A DNA stretch of 64,000 nucleotides from Halisarca cf. caerulea (Eukaryota; Porifera; Demospongiae; Chondrillida; Halisarcidae): the NCBI GenBank assembly GCA_963170055.1, contig CAUJGJ010000444.1:4561118-4625117 (forward strand), in the 5' to 3' direction. Under the pieces are notes generated by a model. It had not been told where the DNA came from and did not search any database. It saw nothing but the letters and a program-made list of their open reading frames with translations. Positions 1-11,263 of this stretch are shown piece after piece (position 1 is the stretch's first letter; every line of letters starts with the position of its first letter). The position numbers were made by a program, and so were the translations under genes.

Positions 1-506
1 ATCATTCTTTCTTATAGCCATAACCACTTCTCAAATGATGAAGCAAGTCTCAAGTCTCAATATTACGTAATTAACCTGTCTACAATATTTCATGACAGGA
101 TACAAAATTTGTGGAAAAGTGCAACATCCTTAAATGTGTCTCAGAGTGTGAGATACTTATAGGTTACCATACGATACCTCTTGAGTGAGACATGTAGCAA
201 CCTATTTATTGCTAAATAAACACTTCAAAAGCAGTAAACAGCTCTTAGAATAGAGAAAGGGACACGTTTGGTGGATTTCAATTGGTATCCATGTCAGTAT
301 GTATGTATGCATATTATGTCGACCAAGAATAAAAGATTCGATTTTGATATGAATGAAACATTAATGGTTCAGTTTAGTCACGATTATGTTTAAACTTACA
401 AAGTGCAATTATTGGAGAAAAGCCTTTGGTCATCCCTAATCTATATAAAAGTATGTGTGAAGCCTCCTGTTCTTTGGAAAGCTTTCAGTTTGGACATGCT
501 GCACTG
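1..506. other. No gene recognised
   Basis: AT-rich sequence with no reading frame that resembles a known protein. The final exon of the minus-strand DUS3L gene should lie left of position 2910, but the expected C-terminal motif (a GPVP block followed by PKHK) was not found anywhere in 1-2909, so it is probably off the left edge. Confidence 0.5.
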
Positions 507-947
507 TCATGGAAGTACAGGGTCACTCACACTAAGAGACTTCTGAGTGGACAAGACCAAGTTCCAGAACAGGTCGAAATTTGAGTCGGTCCTCATGTCT
601 TGAAGGACTATGACACACAGTTTGGAAAGAGACCATGCCTCTACTGCAGACAGTGATGGAGCTTGTAGAGTATAACTTAGATCGTCAGTGCGTTTGAGAA
701 TGCGCTCAGCCAGCATGAGACCAAACAAAAAGTTAAACGTCTGCATGATAGCTGCAACACCATTGATATGGGCCTTGACCTCAGTTTCATGAACGATTGT
801 GATTGCTTCATCCCAGGTAGTATGCAGAGTCTCGTAGTTCAGGTTTCTCGTTGATATCGGACAATGGAATGGAAGAATTAGATGAGGGCGAGAAAGACTA
901 TTTAGAAGATGCCATCTAAGATTCTTAGAAAGTGAACAAGTCAACAA
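507..947 (-). pseudogene. hAT-type transposase fragment (ZMYM1/DUF4371-like)
   Basis: A minus-strand reading frame of about 146 residues has the spacing typical of the middle of ZMYM1-like, hAT-derived proteins: a TTWDEA block, then HINGV, a TDDLSYTLQ block, SAVEAW, and a MRTDSNFDLFW block ending in a proline-leucine-proline segment. These proteins are hAT-superfamily transposases or domesticated relatives with a BED/TTF zinc finger, a DUF4371 region and a C-terminal dimerisation domain. The zinc finger and dimerisation domain are absent here, so this is an internal fragment. I infer a relic rather than a host gene because no flanking exons or inverted repeats are visible. Confidence 0.55.
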
Positions 948-1086
948 TAGGCGAGAAAGACGATTGAGGGGGTGGAGTATATTGAACCAAGAGGGCCAGT
1001 GCAGGGGTTAACCCCCGTCCCAGAGCTTCCAGCGCCTCGGATGATTGTAAAATGACGTTCACCCCCGCCATTGCGATTGATTCAAC

Positions 1087-2297
1087 GCATGTGGGACATG
1101 TCCAAAGTCCCACTATTGTGTTAATGGGCTGGAATTTGGGCGTGTGTAAGGCTTCGATCATGTGATATACGCGTGACATTTCTTGCCGTATAGTTTTAGT
1201 AAAGAAGCAAGGGCGATTGCGCTGCTCGATATTTGTTCTACTTTTACAACATATGAAAGCCTTTATTCATCAAAAGTTAATGTTACGTACATATTGTTGT
1301 GTAAGGGAGCTTGGAAGATCATACTCACGATCGATAGTAGGTATTGCGAACTGCAGAACTTACGTAATTCACGGCGAAATTGCCCTGCTATTTTGCAGTT
1401 GATGATAGGCTTAAAGCGCATTTTGAAGGCTCAAACATAGATCGATCGTTGTTTTATAAGGTACTCTAGTTAGTAAAACCAACTTTTCTATTTGAATTTA
1501 AGATCAAACAAAGATTATGCACCTTGTTCTTTGATGTCGTCGGTCGGGCGCTGAATATCCAGTTCACTTCTCTTAAACCGCCGATATTATACTTCGTTAA
1601 ACCGTCTGTCTTCTTTGCCTAATGTTCTTCCTCCACTGAGTTTCTCTCGCTTACGCCGCATCGATCATTGCAGAGATCAAACACTTCGAACACTTTGGTA
1701 AGGGCAATAAGCGATTACGTCACAGCTCATGTCACATGACTATCATGTGATAATCGGCCCTTAGCTAAGCGAATCCTTCTTGCAAAATGCCACGTCGTCA
1801 ACTAAATCAGCGGATCAACATAGGAAGCTTCTGAGTGTTTTACTGTAATGTATATCGAACGCTTCAACTTTTCACCGATGGGGATTTTGATGCCACGAGT
1901 TTCCAAAGAGTTATTGCCGGCTATTTTAGTACATTTTTAGTATTTGTTGATTATCTTGAAAACTATTTCAGTAAACAAAATCCCCATCGGTAGAATATTG
2001 GGTAGCCTTACTAGGGACAGTTTAGTCCATATTCTGTGTCTCTAGGCCTAAGTTTCGATTTACTTGAGAGGAATAACTGCTAAATACAGCTGCTCGGAAA
2101 AGCGGCGAATATTCGAACGATTGACGGAAAAGTTGGTCGAAAAATAGTTAAATGTGTAGCTTAAATGTGTTCATACAGTCTAAATGTCGTTGCTTGCCAT
2201 TTCTGATACGCATAAAAGAGAAAAAGTGCGATTTGTTAGCAACAAAATCGCCGACTTTCAGAAGCCATTCAAGTGCAAATGGACATGTCCCACATGC
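1087..2297. mobile_element. 1.2 kb inverted-repeat DNA element, copy 1
   Basis: The segment begins GCATGTGGGACATGTCC and ends with its exact reverse complement, giving a 17-bp perfect terminal inverted repeat. A diverged copy lies at 8703-9846. Inside is a second inverted repeat, CACCGATGGGGATTTTG near 1873 and its complement near 1978. No intact transposase is seen, so it is probably non-autonomous. The superfamily is undetermined because the target duplication is not clear (2 bp at most). Confidence 0.65.
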
Positions 2298-2909
2298 AAA
2301 GTAATTGAGTGTGTTCGTTGGATTCTCCGATCTTGAGGTTGCCATTGTCTGTACTTGACATTGTTGTTCTCCAGCGAATTTTGTGAAGATAAAATGCGTA
2401 CTCCAGATGGTTAACGATTGGATGAATTAACTACTGTGATTGAACTAGCCACGTGGTCAAGCAGCAAAAAGGATCTGAAGGTAGGCTGCACATGTGTACT
2501 CTAGGTGGCAATTTGTAATTTTTGCACTTTGAACTTGCTGTGGATTTGCAGTAATAATAGATATTACAATGTTGATATGAAACTGGAACCCTCCGAAGTA
2601 TGACCTACTATTACGCACTCTAATACATTTGCTCAAGATTAAGCTTTCCACAAGTAATACCTACATTTTGCCATAAAATATATGTCTAGAGTCTTGAACA
2701 AGAATATTGAAAGAAATTAGTACAACATGGTCCTTAATTGTTACGAGTGGTATTCAAAGGCTTGCTACAGCATGTATGATTGCAAATGTACGCCTTTTCT
2801 ACTCTGTAAACTAATATTTTCAAAGAAAGCATTTCAATGTAGGCTTGACCTAAATCAACACATTTCATACTGTACAGTGTACAATACTACTTAAGTGACT
2901 AAGCTATAC

Positions 2910-3038
2910 CTGATCTTAATCCAGTCTGAACAATTGGAAGATGCCATTAGAGTTTCCATATCATTGCGTCCTGAGTAAAAGGGTGCTCGCTCATTAATCT
3001 TCTGTGGGACACTCTCCAGTAGACCAACAGGAATATAC
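2910..3038 (-). CDS. DUS3L: DUS3L exon (C-terminal helical domain)
   Basis: Reading on the minus strand from an AG acceptor to a GT donor, the exon encodes YIPVGLLE, then PQKINER, a phenylalanine-tyrosine pair, METLMAS and SDWIKI. This is the conserved segment near the C-terminus of DUS3-type dihydrouridine synthases (human YVPVGLLE...ETLMAS...DWI). Its first base completes the arginine codon begun in exon 18397-18449, so the phase agrees. The intron between the two is about 15.4 kb and contains the intact Harbinger element and several other transposons. Confidence 0.88.
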
Positions 3039-3967
3039 CTAGTAATGGCAAAAGACAACATTGATTAGTTAGGTATTACCATTTAGACAGGAAGTCTTGT
3101 CAGCATGGGGTGGTTGACAAGACTTTACCCAAACTACAAAAGCAGGCTGGCGGAACCACTGGGGCAGGTAGGGCAATGGCCCTATCACTTCACTTACCAA
3201 ACATCAAAAGTAATCAAAGGTCAAAAGTCAATTGGTCAAATGGGGGTTAAGATACCCCACCACTTTTTGATAGTTTCCTCCAGGCCTGTGAAGAATCCTA
3301 CTATACGGCAAATTACAAAGATTGCATGTAAAACAAGTAATTTGAGTTAAAAGCTCGTGAGGTCTGCCACCCCATGCACTTGAATCACTTGCAAAGGATT
3401 GGAGTGTAAGTGCAAAGCTGAACATTCATAGAACATACTGTGTATTATAACTAGACGATTGTTTTGAAAACAATTGCCATATTTGGCAATTGTTTTCAAA
3501 ACAATTCCTACAACTCATTCCTGGATAAACTCATACTTCTCTATTGTTATTACATAAATTCTCCATCATAAGACTTTGCTTCAAATCCATATTATATATA
3601 TATATATTAAGTTTAGCGATTTATATATATATATATATCGAACGAGCGTTACACACCGGAAGTCCAAATGAAAACAATATAGGGGCTGCCTGCAGCAGCC
3701 CCTAAAAAGATTGCTATGACAGGTACATTTCTTTTGTGGAATAAAGCCATTGTCATGATTTTATAACTTGGTTGAAAATGAAAGACCCCCCCCCCCCCCC
3801 TAAACACTCATAGATGGTACTTAAACTCCTTCAAAATGCTTCCATAATGAATGTACAGCACACTTCCTGGAATATCACTCCAAAAATCACCATTTTCTTT
3901 GTGATGTCATATTACATCATAAGAGGCACCCTACTCAAGCGAATACCTTACATTAGAATACCTTAAA
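3039..3967. other. Intronic sequence with hairpin and simple repeats
   Basis: No coding region is supported. It contains a perfect hairpin (3458-3505), two short AT runs (about 3591-3606 and 3620-3638) and a C homopolymer near 3786-3800. Confidence 0.6.
3458..3505. repeat. Perfect 22-bp hairpin
   Basis: ATTGTTTTGAAAACAATTGC... at 3458-3479 is repeated as its exact reverse complement at 3484-3505 around a 4-nt loop. Each arm is itself partly palindromic. It could be a tiny foldback element. Confidence 0.8.
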
Positions 3968-4066
3968 GTATAATTCACACTTGCCACGCAACGTTGGTGT
4001 AACGGTATCGTATCGTTGCCGCTGGCATCCTTTGTACGTTGACCCATTCACACACGTTGAAAGGAT

Positions 4067-5554
4067 TTGGATTTGAAAGTCTGCGCGCGAAAATTTAAGA
4101 ATGGTTCGGTTTGCTCAGAAAGAATACAGACAGGTTTGCAAGCAACATTGGGTTACTCACGAAAAGCTCAAGTGCTATTTGACTGCTCTGTTATACAGAC
4201 GTATCGTCGGAGGACTATAGTTCGTCTTTTATTGCTGTTTCTGTTGCTTATTATTCGCCGAATCAGGAGGTCGAGGCAACCGAAACGAGCCTTTTGGGTG
4301 AGACCTATCTACCAGAGGCGGGTAGAACTTGGCGAATATCACAACCTGATCCAGGAGATGCGTCTTCAAGACAATGAAAGCTTTTTTAGGTACTTCAGAA
4401 TGATCCCCAGCCAATTCGATCGACTTCTTGATCTAGTTGGCCCATCGATCATGTACCAAGACACTCGGTGGAGACAATGCATCACAGCTGGGCAAAGACT
4501 TGCTATTACACTCAGGTAAGGTCCAGTTTCAGGGAGTTAAGCCATATGCTTGGTATTATTTGGCATGCATATGTTCGAAATCCTGTGCAGGTACTTAGCT
4601 ACTGGTGACAGCATGCAGACTATTGCATTCAGTTACCAAGTTGGTCACTCCACAGTGTGTGGTATAATCAAAGAGACATGTATTGCTATATGGAATGCAC
4701 TCAAGCCCGTATATCTCAAGGCACCTTCAAATGAGCAGCAATGGAAGCGTATTGCAAGGGATTTTGAACACCAGTGGAATTTTCCGAACTGTATTGGAGC
4801 TATTGACGGAAAACATGTGGTAATCCAAGCGCCAGCAAACAGTGGCTCGGAATATTACAACTACAAAGGCACTTTCAGTATTGTGCTATTGGCAGCATGT
4901 GATGCAAATTATTGCTTCACATTTGTGGACATTGGTGACAATGGACGCCATTGTGATGCAGGTGTTCTTGCCAATTCAACATTTGGCCAGGCTCTTGAAC
5001 ATGATGCACTGTTCATCCCATCACCAACGGAAATACCTGGCTGCCCAGTTCCAGTCCCATACTCATTTGTGGCAGATGAAGCATTTCCACTTCGCCATTA
5101 CATGATGCGCCCCTATCCTGGAAGACACCTTGATGATGAGAAGCGGATTTTTAATTATCGCCTATCTCGGGCACGGCGTACAATTGAGAATGCCTTTGGG
5201 ATATTAGCTGCTAGATGGAGGATCTATAGGCGCAGCATTCAAGCCAGTCCAGACAAAGTCACAGAAATAGTGAAAGCCACATGTTGTCTTCACAACTATC
5301 TTACACTAGATGAAAGTACTACTTCCATCAACAGCAGGCGATACTGCCCAATTACTTTTCTTGACTATGAAGACCGCCATGGAAATGTCATTCCCGGGGA
5401 CTGGAGATCAATTGATGTATGTGGGCTGCAGCCTGTCAGTCGGGTCAGCACCAACACATATACTGCATCAGCGGCTAACATCCGGAATGGCATGCGTACC
5501 TATTTCCAATCACCAGAAGGGAAGCTACCATGGCAAGACAGTGTTCTTCACTAA
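4067..5554 (+). CDS. Harbinger transposase (HARBI1-like, DDE_Tnp_4)
   Basis: Two exons, 4067-4515 and 4591-5554, join across a 75-bp GTAAGG...GCAG intron to give about 470 residues. The join restores the conserved run QRLAITLR-YLATGDS. The first exon carries a basic and hydrophobic leader followed by FFRYFRM...QFDRLL, the family's N-terminal helix-turn-helix region. The second holds the catalytic core: first aspartate in GAIDGKHV, second in the DIGDNGRHCDAG block, glutamate in IENAFGILAARWR. HARBI1-type transposases cut and paste the element in the nucleus together with the Myb/MADF partner encoded on the opposite strand. No premature stop is seen, so activity is possible. The start at 4067 is simply the first in-frame ATG. 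Confidence 0.88.
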
Positions 5555-5723
5555 ACACAATTTTTCATTGAACACAATTAAATGTGAAACATTACAGGAC
5601 TTTAAAACATAATAATGTTTGGGTATCATCTATTTATTCTGCATGGTTGTGTTTCTAAATGTGTATTATGTAGCCTGTGACTATAAATAATGGTCATATT
5701 GAGTGTCCTTAAGCTCACTTGTA

Positions 5724-6739
5724 TTAATTAAAATCACTATCCTGCAGCTGATTAATGGGCAGTGGCGGAAGGGGAGGGCCTGGGGGAAACTCCAAGTTGA
5801 GTAGTAGCTCCTGCATCTGGAGCCTGGCAATTGCCTTGAGTCTGGGGTTAAATCTCTTTAAAGTATTTTTCACAATAGATGCAAATTGTGCATCTTCGTC
5901 ATCGTCGTCTGCTGGTGGTGGAGGAGGAGCTTTCAAGTCACTCAGTGCTGACAGTATTTCCTTCTCCAGTAATCCCGTGCTGTCCTGTCCTTTACCCTTC
6001 TTCTTTGCAGAGACTGTAGTGATGTTTGGAGTGACGAACCTCTTCTGCGGCAGAGTTGGAGTTGTCACATCACTGCTGGTGGCACTTGAAGCCTCATCAG
6101 AGGTCTCAGGTAAGCTCCACTCGCTCTCTTGGATACTAGCACTTCTTGACAATGTGTTGCGGGATGATTCTAGTTCCTGCTCTTTGTGGGATGATTCTGG
6201 TCCCTGCTCTTTGTGGGATGACTCTGGTCCCTGCTCGGAGCCTGGGGGAGGCACATCCAATGCATTGCTAGTTGTGCTATATAAATAGATAAAGGCATAT
6301 GAGTTACATAATGTATATGATAGTTCCAAGGCATGCTTCAAGACTGACCTTCGGTGTTTAATGAAGTCGTTCAAAAAAGACATCTGTTCATAGAACTCCC
6401 ACTTGTCACCATCTTGATCAGTTCCTGAGCCACTGGGCATCTTGTCCTTTTTCTTCTCCTTAGTGTATGTGTCCCTCAATCCCTTCCATCTCTTCAGTAC
6501 TTCATCAACTATAAAATCAACAACCTATGCAGCTACTGACTGTTTCAGGGTGTTTCACGTGCACAGAGCAGATACTGACCTGATTTATCACAGGCCAGAG
6601 CAATTTCACGCCAGGCTGCATCCTTTGCATCTCTGTTTTTGTACTTTTTGAGCTTCATATTGTACAAAAAGTCCCTTTTCCGGACCTCTTCGATCAGTTT
6701 CTCTGCAAAAACGGTCTTGTTGTCGACAAAGTCAGCCAT
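5724..6739 (-). CDS. Harbinger partner protein with MADF domain
   Basis: Three minus-strand exons (6739-6580, 6508-6349, 6276-5724) join in frame to about 290 residues. The first two encode a MADF-type Myb/SANT DNA-binding domain: an N-terminal FAEKLIEEVRKRDFLY helix, KDAAWREIA, and after the first intron VDEVLKRWKGLRDTY. The third exon is low-complexity, with three near-identical PES(S)HKEQ-type repeats, a PPPPPADDDDEDA acidic stretch and a C-terminal block (FASIVKN...RLQMQELL) resembling the interaction segment of these partners. By family knowledge it binds element ends and carries the transposase into the nucleus. It converges with the transposase gene. Confidence 0.8.
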
Positions 6740-7527
6740 TTTTTCTCACGCCATGAACGTTATGGCAACGCAAAAGTCGAGCATATTTCAAGCCCAACGA
6801 GAATTCGACGATTCGGCCAACGTTCACCTGCAAGTGCTAGCGTTATAGTAGCGGCAACGTTGCGCCAACGCTACGCGCATGTGTGAATCAGGCTTAAGGG
6901 TACATATGTTAGTGGGTACTAATTTTAGCATTTTTGGTGATCAAAATTTAGCGGGTATTAAGTTTAGCGATTTACCAGCATTCAGGGTTTTCTTACATAT
7001 ATTAAGGCATATTGGTTCGATATGCCTTCCTTGCTGAAGGCGGATTGGCTGTTATGCCTTCAAAAGTTAACAGAAGCCTTCCAACTTCTTTTGTGTTTAC
7101 TTAGCAAGGTCACGGAAGTACAGGATTTAAGTTATACATAATACATGTACATTAGTAGCAATACTTGTGTACTAGTGAAGCCACACAAGTGATAATGATT
7201 TGAATTAAAGGGCAACTGAATCCAAAATATAGCATACCTATTTTATGTCAAAAATAGATAATAGACACTACTAAAACCATAAATATGGTATCAAGGCCTC
7301 TTTGTGATCAACATTCAAGGTATACAGTGACTGCAAATTCCCGCCTCGTAATAACGTCAAAAACATAGTTGGTATGATTTTGCTGGTCGTTCGTATGGTA
7401 TAGATGTTACTGTAACAGTTTAAGCGAAGTTACAACAACGGAGAATTGCTGGAAGGAGCCAATTTTGGCATAATCAAAGACGACTAGCTCAGTACCATCC
7501 TTGAAGTAATATGAACGTACCGCAATG

Positions 7528-7712
7528 TTTTTCTCCCTCCCTCCCTCGCCCTCCCCCACACACGTACACACACACCTCTCACTCCTCTCTCACTCCCTCC
7601 TTCCCTTCCTTTTCTCCCTCCCTCCCTCCCTCCCTCCACACACGTACACACACGCACATGTACACAGACATGCACGCATACACACACACACAGACACACA
7701 CACACACCGCAC
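7528..7712. repeat. Compound (CCCT)n / (CA)n low-complexity tract
   Basis: CT-rich tetranucleotide-like runs (CTCCCTCCCTCC) are followed by CA-rich runs, interrupted by CACACGTACACACAC. Long open frames on both strands here are by-products of the repeat and are not genes. Confidence 0.9.
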
Positions 7713-8702
7713 CACATCCCACTGTGATTTGCTATATGGATAGAATTAGAGTATTGTGCCACATATACTTGTTGCATTGGTGTTATAGCCTAATTTTCAT
7801 TGACTGTGTGTGTTTTCTGTCGTGTTTATGAATCAGTTATTTTGTAGAATGTTCAAGTTTTGCCACGCATGCGTGTCAGCGCAGCGTATCATGTATTCCC
7901 CGAAAAATTCCGTATACCGCACACATTGTTGAAAATGGCCGATTTCCTCGAGGCAGATTGTCGCCGCTCACGTTTTGCGAAGAGACCGCTTTCCGCTATA
8001 TAGTTAATAACACTCTCAGACTGTCATATCGATAATCTAAGGAGGCCATAAAGTGATCGCTTTCTCTTTCTAGGAGTTACCGGACAAAGGATTGTAAAGG
8101 AAAAGCCGTATATTTGTCCGCTTTCGATCGTAAACTAAATATGGCGCCTCGTAGCCAAGTATGGGCAAATTTCTAAAATCCTTCATTTCGCAAGTAAACG
8201 GAGAGAAACCCCTTCGAGGTCATCCACCGAATAGTGCTAGGAACGCTGGTTAAAATCTGCTGCGAATTCTTCGTACAGTTCGTTAGATTAATGCGAACAA
8301 AAAATCAGCCTACCTCCATTATAAGAAGATACCAACCTAAAAGATCACAATCAAGTAAAATAGTTGTTCTTGATTGTACTGTACCAAATGCAGCTTTGGT
8401 GGATACAGATAACAGAGCTTTCAGCACTTAGTGGCGCACAAAATACTTGTGCCAAATGACACTGATTTGGCTTTAAATAACTGTCTGAACAATAGAAGAA
8501 GCACACAGCAGTCTGAATAGAGCTATCCAGCTCACACAGTCATGCATTTATGCCTATTCGTGCAGATTTTTTTCATTCCTGTCAATCGACCATTAGTAGA
8601 GATTTAAGCACAGTTCCTAGAGGAAGGGGAGAAAATATTGCTCATAAAATGCCATTTGAAGCTGTGGCATCTTGAAACAACGATGACTCGATGGTTGTAA
8701 CC

Positions 8703-9846
8703 GCATGTGGGACATGTCCAAAATCTCCCTAATGTGCTAACAAGCTGGAATTTTAGCAAAAACGCTACTGAAATGGCTTTGAATCATGTGACATTCACGG
8801 GACATTCTATGACATTTTTGTTTAGGGGCAAGCTAGATCAATAGCGCTACGTGGCAATTCATCGTAGATTTGGTGCTTTTAAGCCTTTATCTGAGGAGAA
8901 ACGGTGTCAAGCACGTATATTTGCATAAGGACGATCGGGGACTGCAGGAATTTCGAAATCGGGTGTAATTTTTCAGTCAGTGGTAAGTTCAAGGCGTTAA
9001 GAGTGCTGTATAAAGTGATAGTAAAAGAGAAGTTTCCTATTTAGATTTAAGCTCAATAACGACTACCGTATGTACCTTGTTCTTCGAGATTGCCAATCCG
9101 TGCTGAATGACTCAAATGCTTAAAATTCTCCTCTTAAGCCGACTTTACACTTTCTCCAGTCATTTGCCTTCTTTTAGTAATGACCTGTTTCCTCTGACTT
9201 ATTTTCGCTTGCAACGCATCCGTCCTTGCCATGCTCCCCCACCTTCAAAGTAGTCCAAATGACGTCACAGCCCTCATCACATACATGACTATCATGTGAA
9301 AACAGGCCCCTTGCAAAAGAGATTTTTTGCAAAATGCCATGTCGCCAAGCAAATCAGCGGAGGCACGTAAGAACCTTCTGAGTGTTTCAGTGTAATCAGC
9401 ATTGACTGCTTCAACTTTTCACCGATGGGGGTTTTGATGTACTCGCTTTCAGAGAAGTTATTGACGAATCTTTTATCGCACTGTGAGTATTTGCTGAATA
9501 TCTTTAAAACTATTTCGGTAATCAAAACCCCCATCGGTAGAAAGTTAGATATTTTCATTAGAAACAATTCAGTCTTTATCCTGTGTCTGTAGGCCCATGT
9601 TCTGATTTACTTGCGTCGAATAACTGCCTGACTCAACTACCTGATAAATTGTCGATTAGTCGAACGCTCAAGCAAGCCACTTGGATGAAAAATAGCTCAA
9701 TGTGTAGCTTAGATATGTTCGTACTGCTTTTGAACCATTCATTGGCCATTCCACTACATATTGTGAAGAAAAAAAAGCAATTTGTAAAGAGTAAATTCGG
9801 CGACTTTGGGTAGCCATTAAAGTGCTAATGGACTTGCCCCACATGC
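8703..9846. mobile_element. 1.2 kb inverted-repeat DNA element, copy 2
   Basis: Same family as 1087-2297. The left end is GCATGTGGGACATGTCC. The right end, GGACTTGCCCCACATGC, differs from the perfect complement at two positions. Internal similarity runs the whole length, including the AAATCAGCGGA segment and the inner inverted repeat CCGATGGGGGTTTTGAT (9422) / AAAACCCCCATCGG (9524). Confidence 0.65.
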
Positions 9847-10735
9847 GACTGATTCTGGCACTAAGCACCTGCTTAAAGCTGACTGCTACTGTTCTCTTCA
9901 CGTTGTAATATCGTTCAACACTTAAAACAGAAGAGAGAAGATACATTAAAGAGTAGCTCTGGAGGTCAATTGAGAACCTCCAAAATGAAGTGAAGCAAAG
10001 TGGTATAAAAACGAAGTTAGTACGTTTGAGTCACCGAAATGTGAAGTATTGACCTTCAGAGAGGCTACATTCTCCTCAAATCGTCTTAAACCCTCCCCGG
10101 AGAGACTATGGAGGCTAACTCGTCGAAATAATCTGACTCTGCTGGTGGTGCGGGCCAAAAAACAAAGGAAGACGGTATCGATATTAGGTGAACGCCATAC
10201 TTTCTCTATGGTAGGTCGCCACCAACTACGTCACATTGTGACGTCACAGGAATATGTATGAAAAAACATGGTGGTCGAAAATGTGACATCACAAAGCCAT
10301 TTTTGGGTCTTTGGGCTCAAATAACTCTCAAACTAAGCAACATATGCAAGAATGACCAATGCCTGAGTTACTTTCATGCATGTCCCTACATTTTGAGAGC
10401 AACTTGTTTTTGGGTTCAGTTGCACTTCAATGAAGCCAAACAAGTGATGCTTGTCAGTGTCCACTGTCTGACTTGTTTGCTCTTTTGTATACAGTGGAAC
10501 CTGCGTAATCCGACACTCACTGGGACGGCGTATTAAAACTGATGCTATCAACCAGCTTTCAAGTAAATTTTGAATTATTTATGGCGAAGAAGGACTTCCG
10601 ATACATGAATTCAATTATGATTAAGCATGGCATGGGATATTGGGGACATGATAAAGTACAACATGTGCATGTGCGCTCGTATGCGAAACCCCATATCCCT
10701 TGATTTTTCTCTGGTGAGAACACTGAGCATTTTTA
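9847..10735. other. Intronic sequence, no confident gene
   Basis: No recognised coding region. TACAGTGGAACCTGCGTAAT at about 10490 looks like one end of a pogo/Tc1-type MITE, but a matching second end was not found. Confidence 0.4.
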
Positions 10736-11263
10736 TACAGTGAAACCTCTCTAATCAGCCACAATTGGGATCTCCCATTTTATGGCAGATTAGTGAGGGT
10801 TAGAGGGCATGCATGTAAGTAATCACAAATGGGCAGAATTAAGGAAATTTCAACAGATAAAACTGTTCAATGTTGAACATAACCGAGAAACTAACACTGT
10901 ACAACTCACAGACAATGAAATAATAGACAAATCAGAACATCAAGACAGTAATAATAATGAAAACTGATATAGAAGACTGTTCAGTGAGTTACTTAGTAAG
11001 AGAGTACAAAGTGGTTTGTACAGGATACTTCATCTAAAGCCTTCCCAGTGTCAAGCATTAACCTACATCCTGTGATTCCTTGACTCGAAGAACACCAGTA
11101 GCAGGCTAAGTGCTTGTCTAGCTAGTCGTAATAAGAAAATGCGGCGGATGGCAATACTGGCAGGTGGCGGATTACACAGATACTAAACGTAGGCTGAGTA
11201 ATTTGTTCTATAAAAAACTGGGGCAGATTAGCAGGTTTGGTGGATTAGAGAGGTTTCCCTGTA
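10736..11263. mobile_element. pogo/Tigger-type MITE
   Basis: Starts TACAGTGAAACCTCTCTAAT and ends with the complement of TACAGGGAAACCTCTCTAAT, with the TA target dinucleotide at both ends. CAGTG-AACCTC ends with TA duplication are characteristic of Tc1/mariner-pogo elements. There is no internal gene, so it is non-autonomous. Confidence 0.75.

Larger units (their letters stand above)
3968..6893. mobile_element. PIF/Harbinger transposon, apparently complete
   Basis: The ends form imperfect inverted repeats: left GTATAATTCACAC followed by GCCACGCAACGTTGGTGTAACG, right (reverse complement) GCCTGATTCACAC followed by GCGTAGCGTTGGCGCAACG. A TTA follows the right end, and a TTA lies 2 bp from the left end, matching the 3-bp target preference of the superfamily. 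The element has the classic Harbinger layout of two convergent genes: a DDE transposase on plus and a MADF-type DNA-binding partner on minus. Both reading frames are open after splicing. It sits inside a DUS3L intron. Confidence 0.85.
7208..10430. mobile_element. Possible large inverted-repeat element (weak)
   Basis: GGCAACTGAATCCAAAA near 7209 matches, with about two mismatches, the reverse complement of TTTTGGGTTCAGTTGC near 10411-10428. The flanks do not show a clear target duplication and similarity fades after about 18 bp. Within it lie a microsatellite block and the second copy of the 1.2 kb element. Chance similarity is not excluded. Confidence 0.2.

Noticed and set aside
3105..3425. 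Open frames on both strands just upstream of the DUS3L 2910-3038 exon
   Set aside because: No homology, and the region lies in a demonstrable intron.
7484..7831. Long open frames on both strands in the CT/CA-rich tract
   Set aside because: Composition is purely repeat-driven (serine/proline/threonine/histidine or cysteine/valine strings); no protein family.
9946..10158. Minus-strand 70-residue frame
   Set aside because: No motif recognised, and the plus strand is open over the same region.
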